Assembly (NCBI GenBank): GCA_007118795.1
Contig: SKQX01000075.1
Coordinates: 1 to 7,672, forward strand
Reading direction: 5' to 3'
Source: Thermoflexales bacterium
GTDB lineage: Bacteria > Chloroflexota > Anaerolineae > B4-G1
DNA: 7,672 bases
The position numbers were made by a program, and so were the translations under genes. The notes below the pieces were generated by a model. The model made no database searches. It was not told the origin of the DNA and worked only from the letters and a program-made list of their open reading frames with translations. Shown piece after piece: positions 1 through 6,342 of this stretch (positions within the stretch are counted from its first letter, which is position 1; each line of letters opens with the position of its first letter).

Positions 1-16
1 CATAAATCTTGTTCAT
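1..16 (-). CDS. Start of an unidentified gene (5' end only)
   Basis: An ATG at 16-14 is followed by four sense codons (N-K-I-Y) before the window ends. A strong Shine-Dalgarno sequence, AGAGGAG at 30-24 on the minus strand, lies 7 nt upstream. That spacing is the reason for calling a start. It would be the next gene in the leftward gene series, after the decayed mttB whose ancestral stop is at 118. Too little protein is visible to name it. Confidence 0.5.
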
Positions 17-117
17 CTCTAAGCTCCTCTTTGTCTCATAGCTCTTAGAATAGGTAGGATGGCAATCCGATCTCCACCCCCTGATCCTCAAGTAATGCCA
101 CGGAAGATCCGACCTGC

Positions 118-1606
118 TCAATCAGCGATTTCCCTTTCCTGCCACCAGTCCTGCTGTACCCGGTCCTCTGCCTCCTCCAATACGCTCTGGATCACCGCAT
201 CCGCCCCCTCCTACAGCGGGGCTGGATCATGGCTGCCCAGGATATCGCGCACGCGGTCGCTGGTCCGATCTCTCATCGTCTTACAGCCCATCGTGTCCCA
301 CTCCGCAAAGCTCCGCCGGGCGCAGAGTTAGGGATACCAGAACTCGATCTTGTAATGCCGGCGTGTATGGGGCTCGCTGAGATAGGGTCCGTTCGGTCCC
401 ACGTTATGGATCGCTTCCGTGGCCAGGGTGTCGTCATTCACGTCAATGCCCCGGGTGATGCGCCGCGCGTAGCCGATAGCCTCATCCATAGCGGCCAGCT
501 GGAACACGGAACCCGTCATGGCGCTCTCCGTGTAGCCTACGTCGTGACACAGGTCTCCCCCGGTGAGAGCAGAGAAGTAGACCGACATGGAGCCCTCGAT
601 AATCGCCTGCTCGTCAGAAGTCTTCGAATCTGTGCAGCCTCCTGTCTGCCACAGGGGCAGCCCGGCGAAGTGGGCGAGTTCGGTGACCCCAGCCATCATT
701 AGCGACAGCTCCGGCGCACCGTAGGAGAATACCATGGCCTTCATATCCATCAAGGACAGAACCCCGCCCATGATGAAGGGTAGCCCTGACTGTATCGCCT
801 GAGCGATAGTCAAACTCATCCAGGACTCGGCGACGCCCTGAGTGATGATCCCGGCGGCCGTGACCGGCGCCGTCCCACCAGCGATCGCACAGAGGGTGAA
901 GACCAGGGGAACCCGCTTCCTGGCCGCGAACACCAGCTTGTCCAGCGCTTCAGACGTGCTGATCAGGCGCGACAGCGGCTCACAGTAGTGGATGTAGTTG
1001 GGCCGTGGTTCGAACGCCCCCCGACCCCCTGCTTCCTCTGGGCCGATATGATGGATGCCCTGCGAATCGTACCTATCGAACGACCAGGCTACGATGGGCT
1101 TGCTGGTGTTGGGGAACATGTGCGTCAACTGGTAGAGTGCGCTCGGGTCCGTGTGTCCATCATCCACGGAGCCCAGGGACTCGCAGAAGTCGATGTTCGG
1201 CAGCGCATCCACCACCTTCGCCACGAGGGATACGTCGTCCTTGACATAGCGTCGACGTTCCAGCGTCTCCACGTCGATGAAATTGGGACAGGTCGGTCCA
1301 GGGCCGAAGTGCGCCCGACCGGGCCCGATGTGGATGTCGTGCTCGCGGTTTCCGTTCTGGCCCCACACCCTGAAGCGTCTCGGGGCTTTCCTCAGCGACT
1401 CCTTAACCGCCCAGGATGGCCCGCGCATCTGGCTGCCGTTCACCCACGCGATGGCTTCCTTTAAGGATCTGACGTGATCCCTCGTGATGGACCTCGAGGC
1501 CAGTGTTCTCCAAAACGTGCAGCACACCATCAAAAGGCTCCTGAAACTAATCGTCCATGAGCATTCGAATGCTCACGCCTGATCTAACTCGGTAGTCTGT
1601 CCCCAT
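118..1606 (-). pseudogene. Decayed MttB-superfamily methyltransferase (second copy)
   Basis: The long open stretch (about 1464 down to 328) encodes a typical MttB-superfamily corrinoid methyltransferase, with segments such as VKESLRKAPRRF, PNFIDVETLE, PIVAWSFDRYD, GGTAPVTAAG and SEPHTRRHYKIEFWYP. Following the frame outwards recovers the missing ends. Upstream, ATG at 1606 (weak SD) reads MGTDYRVRSGVSIRMLMDD, then TAG (1549-1547), then HVLENTGLEVHHEG and RQILK. One extra A near 1460-1462 shifts the frame into the main ORF. Downstream, after TAA (330-328), the same frame continues as LCARRSFAEWD...RDILGSHDPAPL, TAG (213-211), EGADAVIQSVLEEAEDRV, and ends at TGA (120-118). Restored length is about 495 residues, normal for the family. 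None of the lesions lies in the central domain where the pyrrolysine of true MttB is found, so they are not Pyl codons. It is probably inactive unless the lesions are sequencing errors. Confidence 0.85.
1558..1575. repeat. Perfect 18-bp palindrome near the start of the decayed mttB
   Basis: TGAGCATTCGAATGCTCA reads the same on both strands. It lies within the first codons of the decayed mttB if translation starts at 1606, or directly over the start if a later GTG or ATG is used. It could be an operator or an RNA stem at the start region. A 9-bp half of it (GAATGCTCA) recurs at 6039-6047. No function is demonstrated. Confidence 0.4.
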
Positions 1607-1680
1607 TTTTGCGAATCTCTTTTTAAGCTTGCAGCGCGTCTCAAGTGCCGAGACCCCTGCCGGGTGGCAACGCCGTGTTG

Positions 1681-2322
1681 CTAGGCCGCGCCGACGAATT
1701 CCTTCGCCAAGTCAGACGCAGAGGCAGCATTTGCCGCGTAACCGTCGGCGCCAATATCGTCAGCAAAGCGCTGGGTGACCGGCGCGCCACCGATCATCAC
1801 CTTGACCTGGTCGCGCAGCCCGGCCTCCTCGATCGCCTTGACAGTGTCTCCCATGGACCGCATCGTCGTGGTCAACAGGGCCGACATCCCCACAATGTCG
1901 GGCTCAAACTCCTTGATGGCGGTGAGGAACTGATCGGACTCCACGTCTGTGCCCAAATCCCGTACTTCGAAGCCAGCGCCCTCGCACATCATGCCCACCA
2001 AGTTCTTGCCGATGTCGTGCAAGTCTCCCTTCACCGTGCCCAACAGTATCTTGCCCGTGGCCTGCACCTCGCCAGCAGCCAACCGCGGTTCAAGGAGCTT
2101 CATAGCTTCCTTCATCGCCTTGGCCGAGCGCAGAACCTCGGGGACGAACATATTGCCGGCCTTGAACTCCTGGCCCACGTGGTTCATACCCGCCATCAGA
2201 CCATCGTTGAGGATCTCTTGCGCACTGCGACCTTCATCCAGAGCCTCCTGGGCGCGCTCCTCCATACTCTCCACGTTCCCTTGAATCACAGCGGTAGCAA
2301 GTTGCTCTAGGGTGTCACTCAT
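1681..2322 (-). CDS. Corrinoid (B12-binding) methyltransferase protein, MttC-like
   Basis: A 213-residue protein that carries the corrinoid cofactor, accepts a methyl group from the partner MttB-type enzyme and passes it to a second methyltransferase. Residues 1-90 form the helical cap domain (LATAVIQGN, EILNDGLMAGMNHVG, MFVPEVLRSAKAM). Residues 90-213 form the Rossmann-like B12 domain. The cobalt-ligand motif DLHDIG is complete, with D100, H102 and G105, and is followed by SALLTTTM (148-155) and the IGGAPV loop (177-182). Length and motifs match MttC/MtbC-type proteins. An ATG at 2331 also exists, but it abuts the SD AGGAGG (2338-2333). The ATG at 2322 (MSDTLEQL) is 10 nt from that SD and gives the usual N-terminus. 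No lesions are seen. It lies 74 nt upstream of the decayed mttB. The substrate cannot be read from this protein. Confidence 0.95.
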   Translation of the reverse strand: MSDTLEQLATAVIQGNVESMEERAQEALDEGRSAQEILNDGLMAGMNHVGQEFKAGNMFVPEVLRSAKAMKEAMKLLEPRLAAGEVQATGKILLGTVKGDLHDIGKNLVGMMCEGAGFEVRDLGTDVESDQFLTAIKEFEPDIVGMSALLTTTMRSMGDTVKAIEEAGLRDQVKVMIGGAPVTQRFADDIGADGYAANAASASDLAKEFVGAA

Positions 2323-2581
2323 CTGATCCATACCTCCTCTGTTGATATCTCGATTAGTACCGGCCGGGTAAGACTTCCGTCAGTTAGTCGGACGCGGTCT
2401 TGAACCAGCCTGGGGCCAGCGATGACGCACTCCTCGACCCCCCTCAGGGTCCTGAGAGGAGTACGTAATCCGAAAGCACTCTGTCTATCATCAACGTCTT
2501 GTAGGCCTATATCCGATTCCTCCTCTGTGCTCTGTGCCCTCAACCAAGTCAGCGTTCCTGATTCGAAGAGGATTCCGCAGT
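2323..2581 (-). other. Gap between the CBS-ACT gene and the corrinoid gene; no gene recognised
   Basis: About 260 nt without a convincing gene. A 74-codon open frame (2543-2319) overlaps the corrinoid start and has no recognisable motif. The only visible structure is a short inverted repeat, CTCAGG/CCTGAG, at 2443-2456. The corrinoid SD is at 2338-2333. The stretch is long for an operon gap and could hold an internal promoter, a 5' leader or remnants of a lost gene. No cobalamin riboswitch core is visible in it. Confidence 0.4.
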
Positions 2582-3226
2582 CTAGATCTCTCGGACGTCG
2601 ACAAGCTTGACGATAAGAGGCTCTACAACCTCTTGCAGCGTGTCCCTGTCGATGTCAGTGACCTTGAGGGTGCACCCCCAGTTCGATGGATCTTCACCTT
2701 CGAACACGTTTAGGGCCAGGATGAGGCCGCCCGCCTCCGTGATCTTGGTGGATATGTCGGCCAACGACCCCTTGTAGTACGGTGCCAGGACGGTCAGTCG
2801 TATGCCTTTTTGGTGCCCACCGAATAGCTCGAGAAAAGCTTTGAACAGATCCGACTCGGTGATGATCCCCACGACCATGCCATCCCGCATCACGGGCAGG
2901 CTGCCTACCTTGTGGTCAAACATCATCCGGGCGGCCTCCTCCACCGGCGTGTCCTCCAGGACCGATATCCCATCCTCGGTCATCACCTCATCAATCGTTA
3001 CCTGGGACATCAGGTAGGTGACCTCCCACACGCAAAATGACGTCACCGGGGACGGCGATGCGTACAGGAGGTCATCCCGTGCCACGATGCCGACCAGTTT
3101 ACTCTCCTTGTCCACCACCGGAAAGTGACGCACGTTCTCACGCCGCACTCACTCCAGCGCCTCGGAGACGGGAAGATCAGGCTTTACCGTGATAGGATTC
3201 TTCGACCTCCTGTCCTTGATCAGCAT
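2582..3226 (-). pseudogene. CBS-CBS-ACT domain protein (AcuB-like) with an in-frame TGA at codon 26
   Basis: The restored reading frame is 214 codons. It starts at ATG 3226, five nt after the SD GGAAG, as MLIKDRRSKNPITVKPDLP. The first CBS domain covers about residues 1-60 (VRHFPVVD, LVGIVARDDLLY), the second about 72-130 (IDEVMTEDGISVLEDTP, VGSLPVMRDGMVVGIITESDLFKAF), and a C-terminal ACT-like domain about 138-214 (IRLTVLAPYYKGSLADI, EAGGLILALNVFEG). Proteins of this build bind adenine nucleotides and act as sensors. The frame is broken by TGA at 3151-3149, where relatives have a sense residue in the helix before RRENVR; a Trp codon TGG changed to TGA would explain it. A GTG follows the stop at once, so a 188-residue protein lacking part of CBS1 could still be made by re-initiation. 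It is either a pseudogene or a remodelled shorter gene. Confidence 0.75.
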
Positions 3227-3326
3227 CTATGCTTCCTTCTTCTATCTATGAACTAGCGCCTGGAAATCGCTTTGAACGTGGGCTGACGCCAGCAGCGACA
3301 GCCAGGTGGAAGCCCGGGTAACTCGT

Positions 3327-3342
3327 GACACCTGTCGGTGTC
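3327..3342 (-). repeat. Hairpin after the mttB stop codon
   Basis: GACACC-GACA-GGTGTC on the minus strand forms a perfect 6-bp stem with a 4-nt loop, 23 nt after the mttB stop codon. No U tract follows, so a simple intrinsic terminator is unlikely. It may stabilise the mttB message end or reduce read-through into the CBS-ACT gene. Confidence 0.35.
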
Positions 3343-3365
3343 GGTCGGTTGATCCGAGCCTGTGC

Positions 3366-4781
3366 TCATCCAGTACGATCCTCCACAAAACGCTCCAACT
3401 GGCGCACCGTCGTTACCTCCAGCGGCGGGTCTTCGTGCTGGGCCACCAACCTCTTCCAACGGGCGTGAGCGCGATCGACTGCTCTCTCCCGACCACCAGC
3501 CATCCATTCCTCCAGTCCTGACCGATCCACCACGGTCGGGGCCCAGAACTCACTGCGGGAGCGCTCCACCGTGTTCAGTTCCATCAGATAATTGCCCTCT
3601 GAGCCCACGCTAGCGATGACCTCGTACCCCAAGGTATCGGATGTGACCTCGATGCCTTTCTCATACTGCCGCAGCATACCGCACATCTCGTCGTCGAGGA
3701 CCAGTTTCTCCGCGGAGAAGGCCAGGTAGGAGCTCAGGATTCCTCCCGCGTGAAGCACGAAGTCGACCCCGCTGTTGACCGTGGTGAGCAGGGAGGACAT
3801 AGACTCGAAGCCGGCCTGAGCATCCGGGAAGCTCGCGTCCGATAGTGCTCCCCCGCTACGCGCTGGCAGTCCGTAATATCGAGCAAGCTGGGCATGACCG
3901 CTGATCATCAGCGCCAGTTCCGGGCTTCCCACGGCCAGCGATCCGGTCTTCATGTCGATGTTTGTCGAGGTGGAGCCGTAGAGTACCGGTGTCCCCGGAC
4001 TGACGAGCTGCGCGAATACGACGCCGGCCAAGAGCTCCGCGTTCTGCATGGCCAGCAACCCAGCCAGCGTGATGGGGCCTGTTGCCCCGGCCATCGCCAG
4101 AGCAGCGATGACGATCGGCTGCCTATGGTGGGCATAGACCATGAGGGCCCTCAACATTTCGCCACTGTACCCCAGGGGACTCAGACTGTTGATGAGACCC
4201 ACGGTGACCGAACGTTCGCCGATCTCCTCGCCAAACAGGATGCTGGCCATTGCCATGGTGTTCGCTGCCCCGTTCTGGCCCTCGGTGCTGCCCAGGAAGG
4301 GCTTGTCCGAGTGCACCATGTGCGCCTTCAGCATCTGCAGATGCGCTGTCCCGGAGGGTACGTCGGATGGTTCGACGAGTAGGTGCCCGCTAATATCCTG
4401 GTTGGGCAAAGCGTCGGCCAGGCGCACCAGGTCCTCGTAGTCCGCCATCGTTGGTTCTCGCTTGCCCGCCTCATAGTCCACGAGGAACGGAGCCCCATAT
4501 CCGGGAGCAAACACCGGGTTGCCGTCACCCACCACCACGTTCTTCTCGGGATTCTGGGCATGAACCGTGAACTGATGGGGCACCAATGCCAGCGCATCGA
4601 GCACCTGTTGCTCTTCAAAGAAGACCTTCTCGCCGTCGGCCTTGAACCCGTGCGCCTCGAAGACGGCTATGGATTCTTCATGGGGGAAGCTGATGCCCAC
4701 CTCGTTCATCACCTTCATGCTCGTCTTGTGAATGCGTTCTAGATCGTCCGGCGAGAGGAACTCGCACCACCCCTGCAGCAT
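3366..4781 (-). CDS. MttB-superfamily (trimethylamine methyltransferase-like) corrinoid methyltransferase, intact
   Basis: A 471-residue member of the MttB superfamily, the TIM-barrel enzymes that transfer a methyl group from tertiary or quaternary amines to a corrinoid protein. The sequence is collinear with the family. It has an N-terminal LSPDDLERIHKTSMKVMNEVGI helix-rich segment, GAPFLVDYEAGKREPTMADY near residues 104-123, the barrel core (GATGPITLAGLLAMQNAELLAG, GSTSTNIDMKTGSLAVGSPE), and a C-terminal SEFWAPTVVDRSGLEEW region. No in-frame amber codon occurs, so it is of the non-pyrrolysine (MtgB-like) type. Known members act on glycine betaine, proline betaine, carnitine or butyrobetaine. 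The substrate here is not readable. A GTG 24 nt upstream is open, but the ATG at 4781 sits 7 nt after a clear AAAGGAG and is chosen. It starts 4 nt after the stop of the preceding small ORF, which suggests translational coupling. Its corrinoid partner is presumably the gene at 2322-1681. No lesions are seen. Confidence 0.93.
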   Translation of the reverse strand: MLQGWCEFLSPDDLERIHKTSMKVMNEVGISFPHEESIAVFEAHGFKADGEKVFFEEQQVLDALALVPHQFTVHAQNPEKNVVVGDGNPVFAPGYGAPFLVDYEAGKREPTMADYEDLVRLADALPNQDISGHLLVEPSDVPSGTAHLQMLKAHMVHSDKPFLGSTEGQNGAANTMAMASILFGEEIGERSVTVGLINSLSPLGYSGEMLRALMVYAHHRQPIVIAALAMAGATGPITLAGLLAMQNAELLAGVVFAQLVSPGTPVLYGSTSTNIDMKTGSLAVGSPELALMISGHAQLARYYGLPARSGGALSDASFPDAQAGFESMSSLLTTVNSGVDFVLHAGGILSSYLAFSAEKLVLDDEMCGMLRQYEKGIEVTSDTLGYEVIASVGSEGNYLMELNTVERSRSEFWAPTVVDRSGLEEWMAGGRERAVDRAHARWKRLVAQHEDPPLEVTTVRQLERFVEDRTG

Positions 4782-4785
4782 AGAT

Positions 4786-5091
4786 CTACTCCTTTGTCCG
4801 CTCACAATGTTGGCAATACGAGCCCACTGTACGGCATGATCCCCACCGAAGCATCGGAGGCATAGCTACCCCCGCTTTCTCGGCAGCCCGCTGCAAGCTA
4901 GACGCGTTCTCCAGATGGACCTCGTCCAGCTCTTCGGCCGTCATCCCAGGGGTCACGACGATGATCCGACACTCCATTGGGTGGAGCAGCCAGGCGAAGG
5001 TGAACAGGACACACCCCTCTTCTGCGCCCAACTCTCGCAGGGAGACCAGCTGACCGATCTCCCCCGGAGCGGGCGTCTGCCGTATGTGCAA
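4786..5091 (-). CDS. Small unrecognised ORF upstream of mttB, probably 5'-truncated by the IS relic
   Basis: I do not recognise this protein. The frame is open from a stop at 5118-5116 to TAG at 4788-4786. The only long-frame start is a TTG at 5091; an internal ATG at 4977 would give 63 residues. Visible features are a hydrophobic stretch (CVLFTFAWLLHP), a strand-like CRIIVVTPGMT, a charged helix EELDEVHLENASSLQRAAEKAG, and a Cys-containing tail (SC, then CQHC). The mttB SD lies inside its last codons and its stop is 4 nt before the mttB ATG, as in a real operon gene. The first residues (LHIRQTP) are antisense to the transposase relic, so the original N-terminus was probably lost when the IS inserted. 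It may be a nonfunctional remnant. Confidence 0.4.
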   Translation of the reverse strand: MHIRQTPAPGEIGQLVSLRELGAEEGCVLFTFAWLLHPMECRIIVVTPGMTAEELDEVHLENASSLQRAAEKAGVAMPPMLRWGSCRTVGSYCQHCERTKE

Positions 5092-5937
5092 GGTCCTGGA
5101 CGTCTGGCGCAGTGGTCACTATGCCTGGCGCGGACGGCCGCCCAGTGCGAGAGAGATGGCAGATCGGAACCTGCACGAAAGAATCGAGTAAGTGTACCAT
5201 GAAGGCCGTGGAACGTACACAAGCCCTTGGATCTAACGGGTGGTGAAGGCGAAGGGCGTGGCGTGCAGTGAGAACCAGGTCGCTCGTCTGATGCGGCTGC
5301 GAGGGCTGCGAGCGAAGCAGGAAAGGACGTTCAAGACGACCAAAAAGCGGAACAAGAAGCATCCTGTAGCACCTAACTTGCTGGATAGGGAATTCGAAGC
5401 CGCTGGCCCAAATGAGAAGTGGCTGGGCGATATCACCTACATTCGAAAAGAAGAAAACCGGCTCTATTCGGCCGTGTTGTATCTGTTCAGCCGACGGACT
5501 GTGGGCCGGGCGATGTCGAGTCGGATGACGAGCGACCTGACCAAGCGTGCGCTGACGATGGCCTTGGAACACCGTGACGCCGAACCAGGGCTGCTGCATC
5601 ACTCGGATCAGGGCAGTCAGTACACTGACGCAGAGTATCAGCAGATACTGCAGGATCGAGGCGTTGAAGTCAGCATGAACGGCATGGGCAGCTGGCACGA
5701 CCGTGCGCCGGTGGAGAGCTTCTTCGGCGCCTTCAAGACCGAATGCGTTCACTACCGTACCTGCCGCACTCGGGACGAGGCCAGAATCGGCATCTTCTCC
5801 CACATCGAGGCTTGCTACAACCGACGCCGTTTGCACTCGCCTCTCGACTATTAGAGCCCTGCTGACTACGAATCGCTCCATCATCAAGGTGATGGCCTCT
5901 CTTAACCGATTGCTCACACTAGTGGGGTAGGCTCCCA
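5054..5937 (+). mobile_element. IS3-family insertion sequence relic, left end missing
   Basis: The segment carries an orfB-type transposase on the opposite strand to the surrounding genes. The probable right end is GTGGGGTAGGCTCCCA, ending near 5937, which looks like an IS3-type terminal repeat placed about 30 nt after the transposase stop. A matching left inverted repeat and the upstream orfA were not found, and the sequence left of about 5054 belongs to the small ORF before mttB. The element is therefore truncated or internally deleted and cannot move by itself. The exact left border is uncertain by some tens of bases. No target-site duplication could be recognised. Confidence 0.75.
5078..5905 (+). 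pseudogene. IS3-family orfB transposase (DDE integrase core), three in-frame stops
   Basis: In one frame the sequence reads CRMCKVLDVWRSGHYAWRGRPPSARE..., the classic orfB N-terminus, followed by HEGRGTY, GVACSENQVARLMR (the helix-turn-helix-like region), and the rve catalytic core. All three acidic residues are present: the Asp in GDITYI, the Asp in HHSDQGSQY, and the Glu in APVESFFGAFKTEC. The frame is interrupted by TAA at 5189-5191, TAA at 5234-5236 and TAG at 5852-5854. The last comes just before the terminal SPADYE, and the natural end is TAA at 5903-5905. The longest surviving open piece (5240-5854) lacks the DNA-binding N-terminus. In intact elements OrfB is made as a frameshifted OrfAB fusion, but no orfA is present. 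The product is very probably inactive. Confidence 0.88.
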
Positions 5938-6108
5938 CGATGGACGTTGCACAACGGAACTCCGGATGGTTCTATCCGGCCCCTCACCTTCCTTCAGGTG
6001 ATCTGATCTACCATTCCCCATATCATCCAAGAGCAGTGGAATGCTCAGGTAGATGACAGACGAAGAAGTAACCGTAGGATGCATCCCAGCGACCCTATGA
6101 AGATTCCT
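5938..6108. other. Non-coding stretch between the IS end and the riboswitch leader
   Basis: No gene is recognised. It holds several short inverted repeats: CCGGAT/ATCCGG (5962-5979), CACCT/AGGTG (5985-6000), and a longer two-part one, ATCTACCATTCC at 6006-6017 against GGAAT (6038-6042) plus GGTAGAT (6048-6054). A 10-bp palindrome, GGATGCATCC, lies near 6078. None carries a U tract. One minus-strand frame encodes a short hydrophobic stretch (GIFIGSLGCILRLLL, about 6106-6062), which may be the remains of the gene once controlled by the riboswitch. Confidence 0.35.
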
Positions 6109-6172
6109 TCAACACCCCTGCCGGCGGATCATCATACGATCTGCTTCCTCTCCCCGGAGATCCTAGATCGAA
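6109..6172 (-). promoter_or_regulatory. Riboswitch expression platform: SD in a hairpin, followed by an aborted start
   Basis: Just after the aptamer, CGATCT (6170-6165) pairs with AGATCG (6142-6137), with an inner TCTCC/GGAGA stem. This encloses a purine-rich SD, AGAGGAAG (6151-6144). Eight nt after the SD is ATG (6135), whose frame reads MMIRRQGC and stops at TGA (6111-6109). The arrangement suits a riboswitch acting on translation by hiding the SD. The eight-codon frame is either a leader or, more likely, the frameshifted beginning of a lost gene. Confidence 0.4.
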
Positions 6173-6281
6173 CCGAAGGTAGGTGCTCTGGCTGGCTACT
6201 CTGGAGGAGTAGCTCACAGTCGCGGGACAGCGCCGGCCCTTCACCGGACTTCCCGTCTGGCCCTAGGAAGACCATCTTCGG
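6173..6281 (-). ncRNA. Cobalamin (B12) riboswitch, compact form
   Basis: On the minus strand this stretch carries the conserved parts of a cobalamin aptamer in the right order. P1 5' strand CCGAAG (6281-6276); GGT (6273-6271); GGGAA followed by TCCGGTGAAGGGCCGGCGC, the P4-P5 hairpin; the core TGTCCCGCGACTGTGA (6229-6214); a 7-bp hairpin, GCTACTC/GAGTAGC (6213-6195); the B12 box AGCCAGAGCACCTACC (6193-6178; 12 of 16 match AGCCAGGAGACCUGCC); and the P1 3' strand CTTCGG (6178-6173). The usual arm with CCACUG...GGGAAGGC is missing, leaving one short hairpin, so it is a compact or truncated version. A covariance-model score is not available here. It would reduce expression of downstream minus-strand genes when cobalamin is plentiful. 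Confidence 0.82.
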
Positions 6282-6311
6282 CGTTTGAGCTGTTCATATC
6301 CCGAGAGCGTG

Positions 6312-6337
6312 CGATGTGCGGGCCAAGCCACACATCG
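6312..6337 (-). repeat. Hairpin after the gntR remnant
   Basis: CGATGTG (6337-6331 on the minus strand) pairs perfectly with CACATCG (6318-6312) around a 12-nt loop, 5 nt after the ancestral gntR stop. No U tract follows. It could be an RNA 3'-end structure of gntR or part of the leader before the cobalamin riboswitch. Confidence 0.3.
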
Positions 6338-6342
6338 TCCAA

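Noticed and set aside
1638..1654. GTCTC/GAGAC hairpin after the corrinoid gene as a terminator
   Set aside because: The stem is only 5 bp and no U tract follows on the minus strand; an A-rich stretch is there instead.
2319..2543. 74-codon minus-strand ORF between CBS-ACT and the corrinoid gene
   Set aside because: No family features, it overlaps the corrinoid start, and the composition looks non-coding.
3125..3151. TGA in the CBS-ACT gene as a selenocysteine codon, with a hairpin (GCGT-GAGA-ACGT plus flanking pairs) directly after it
   Set aside because: The position is a structural helix residue, not a redox site. The hairpin has a GNRA-like loop and bulges rather than a bacterial SECIS-type loop.
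4898..5938. 346-codon minus-strand ORF across the IS
   Set aside because: It is the antisense shadow of the transposase, which has clear DDE motifs on the plus strand, and then runs out of frame through the small ORF.
6160..6180. GGTTCGATC on the minus strand as a tRNA T-loop
   Set aside because: The flanking bases do not form a T stem and no acceptor or anticodon arm fits. The region is explained by the cobalamin riboswitch.
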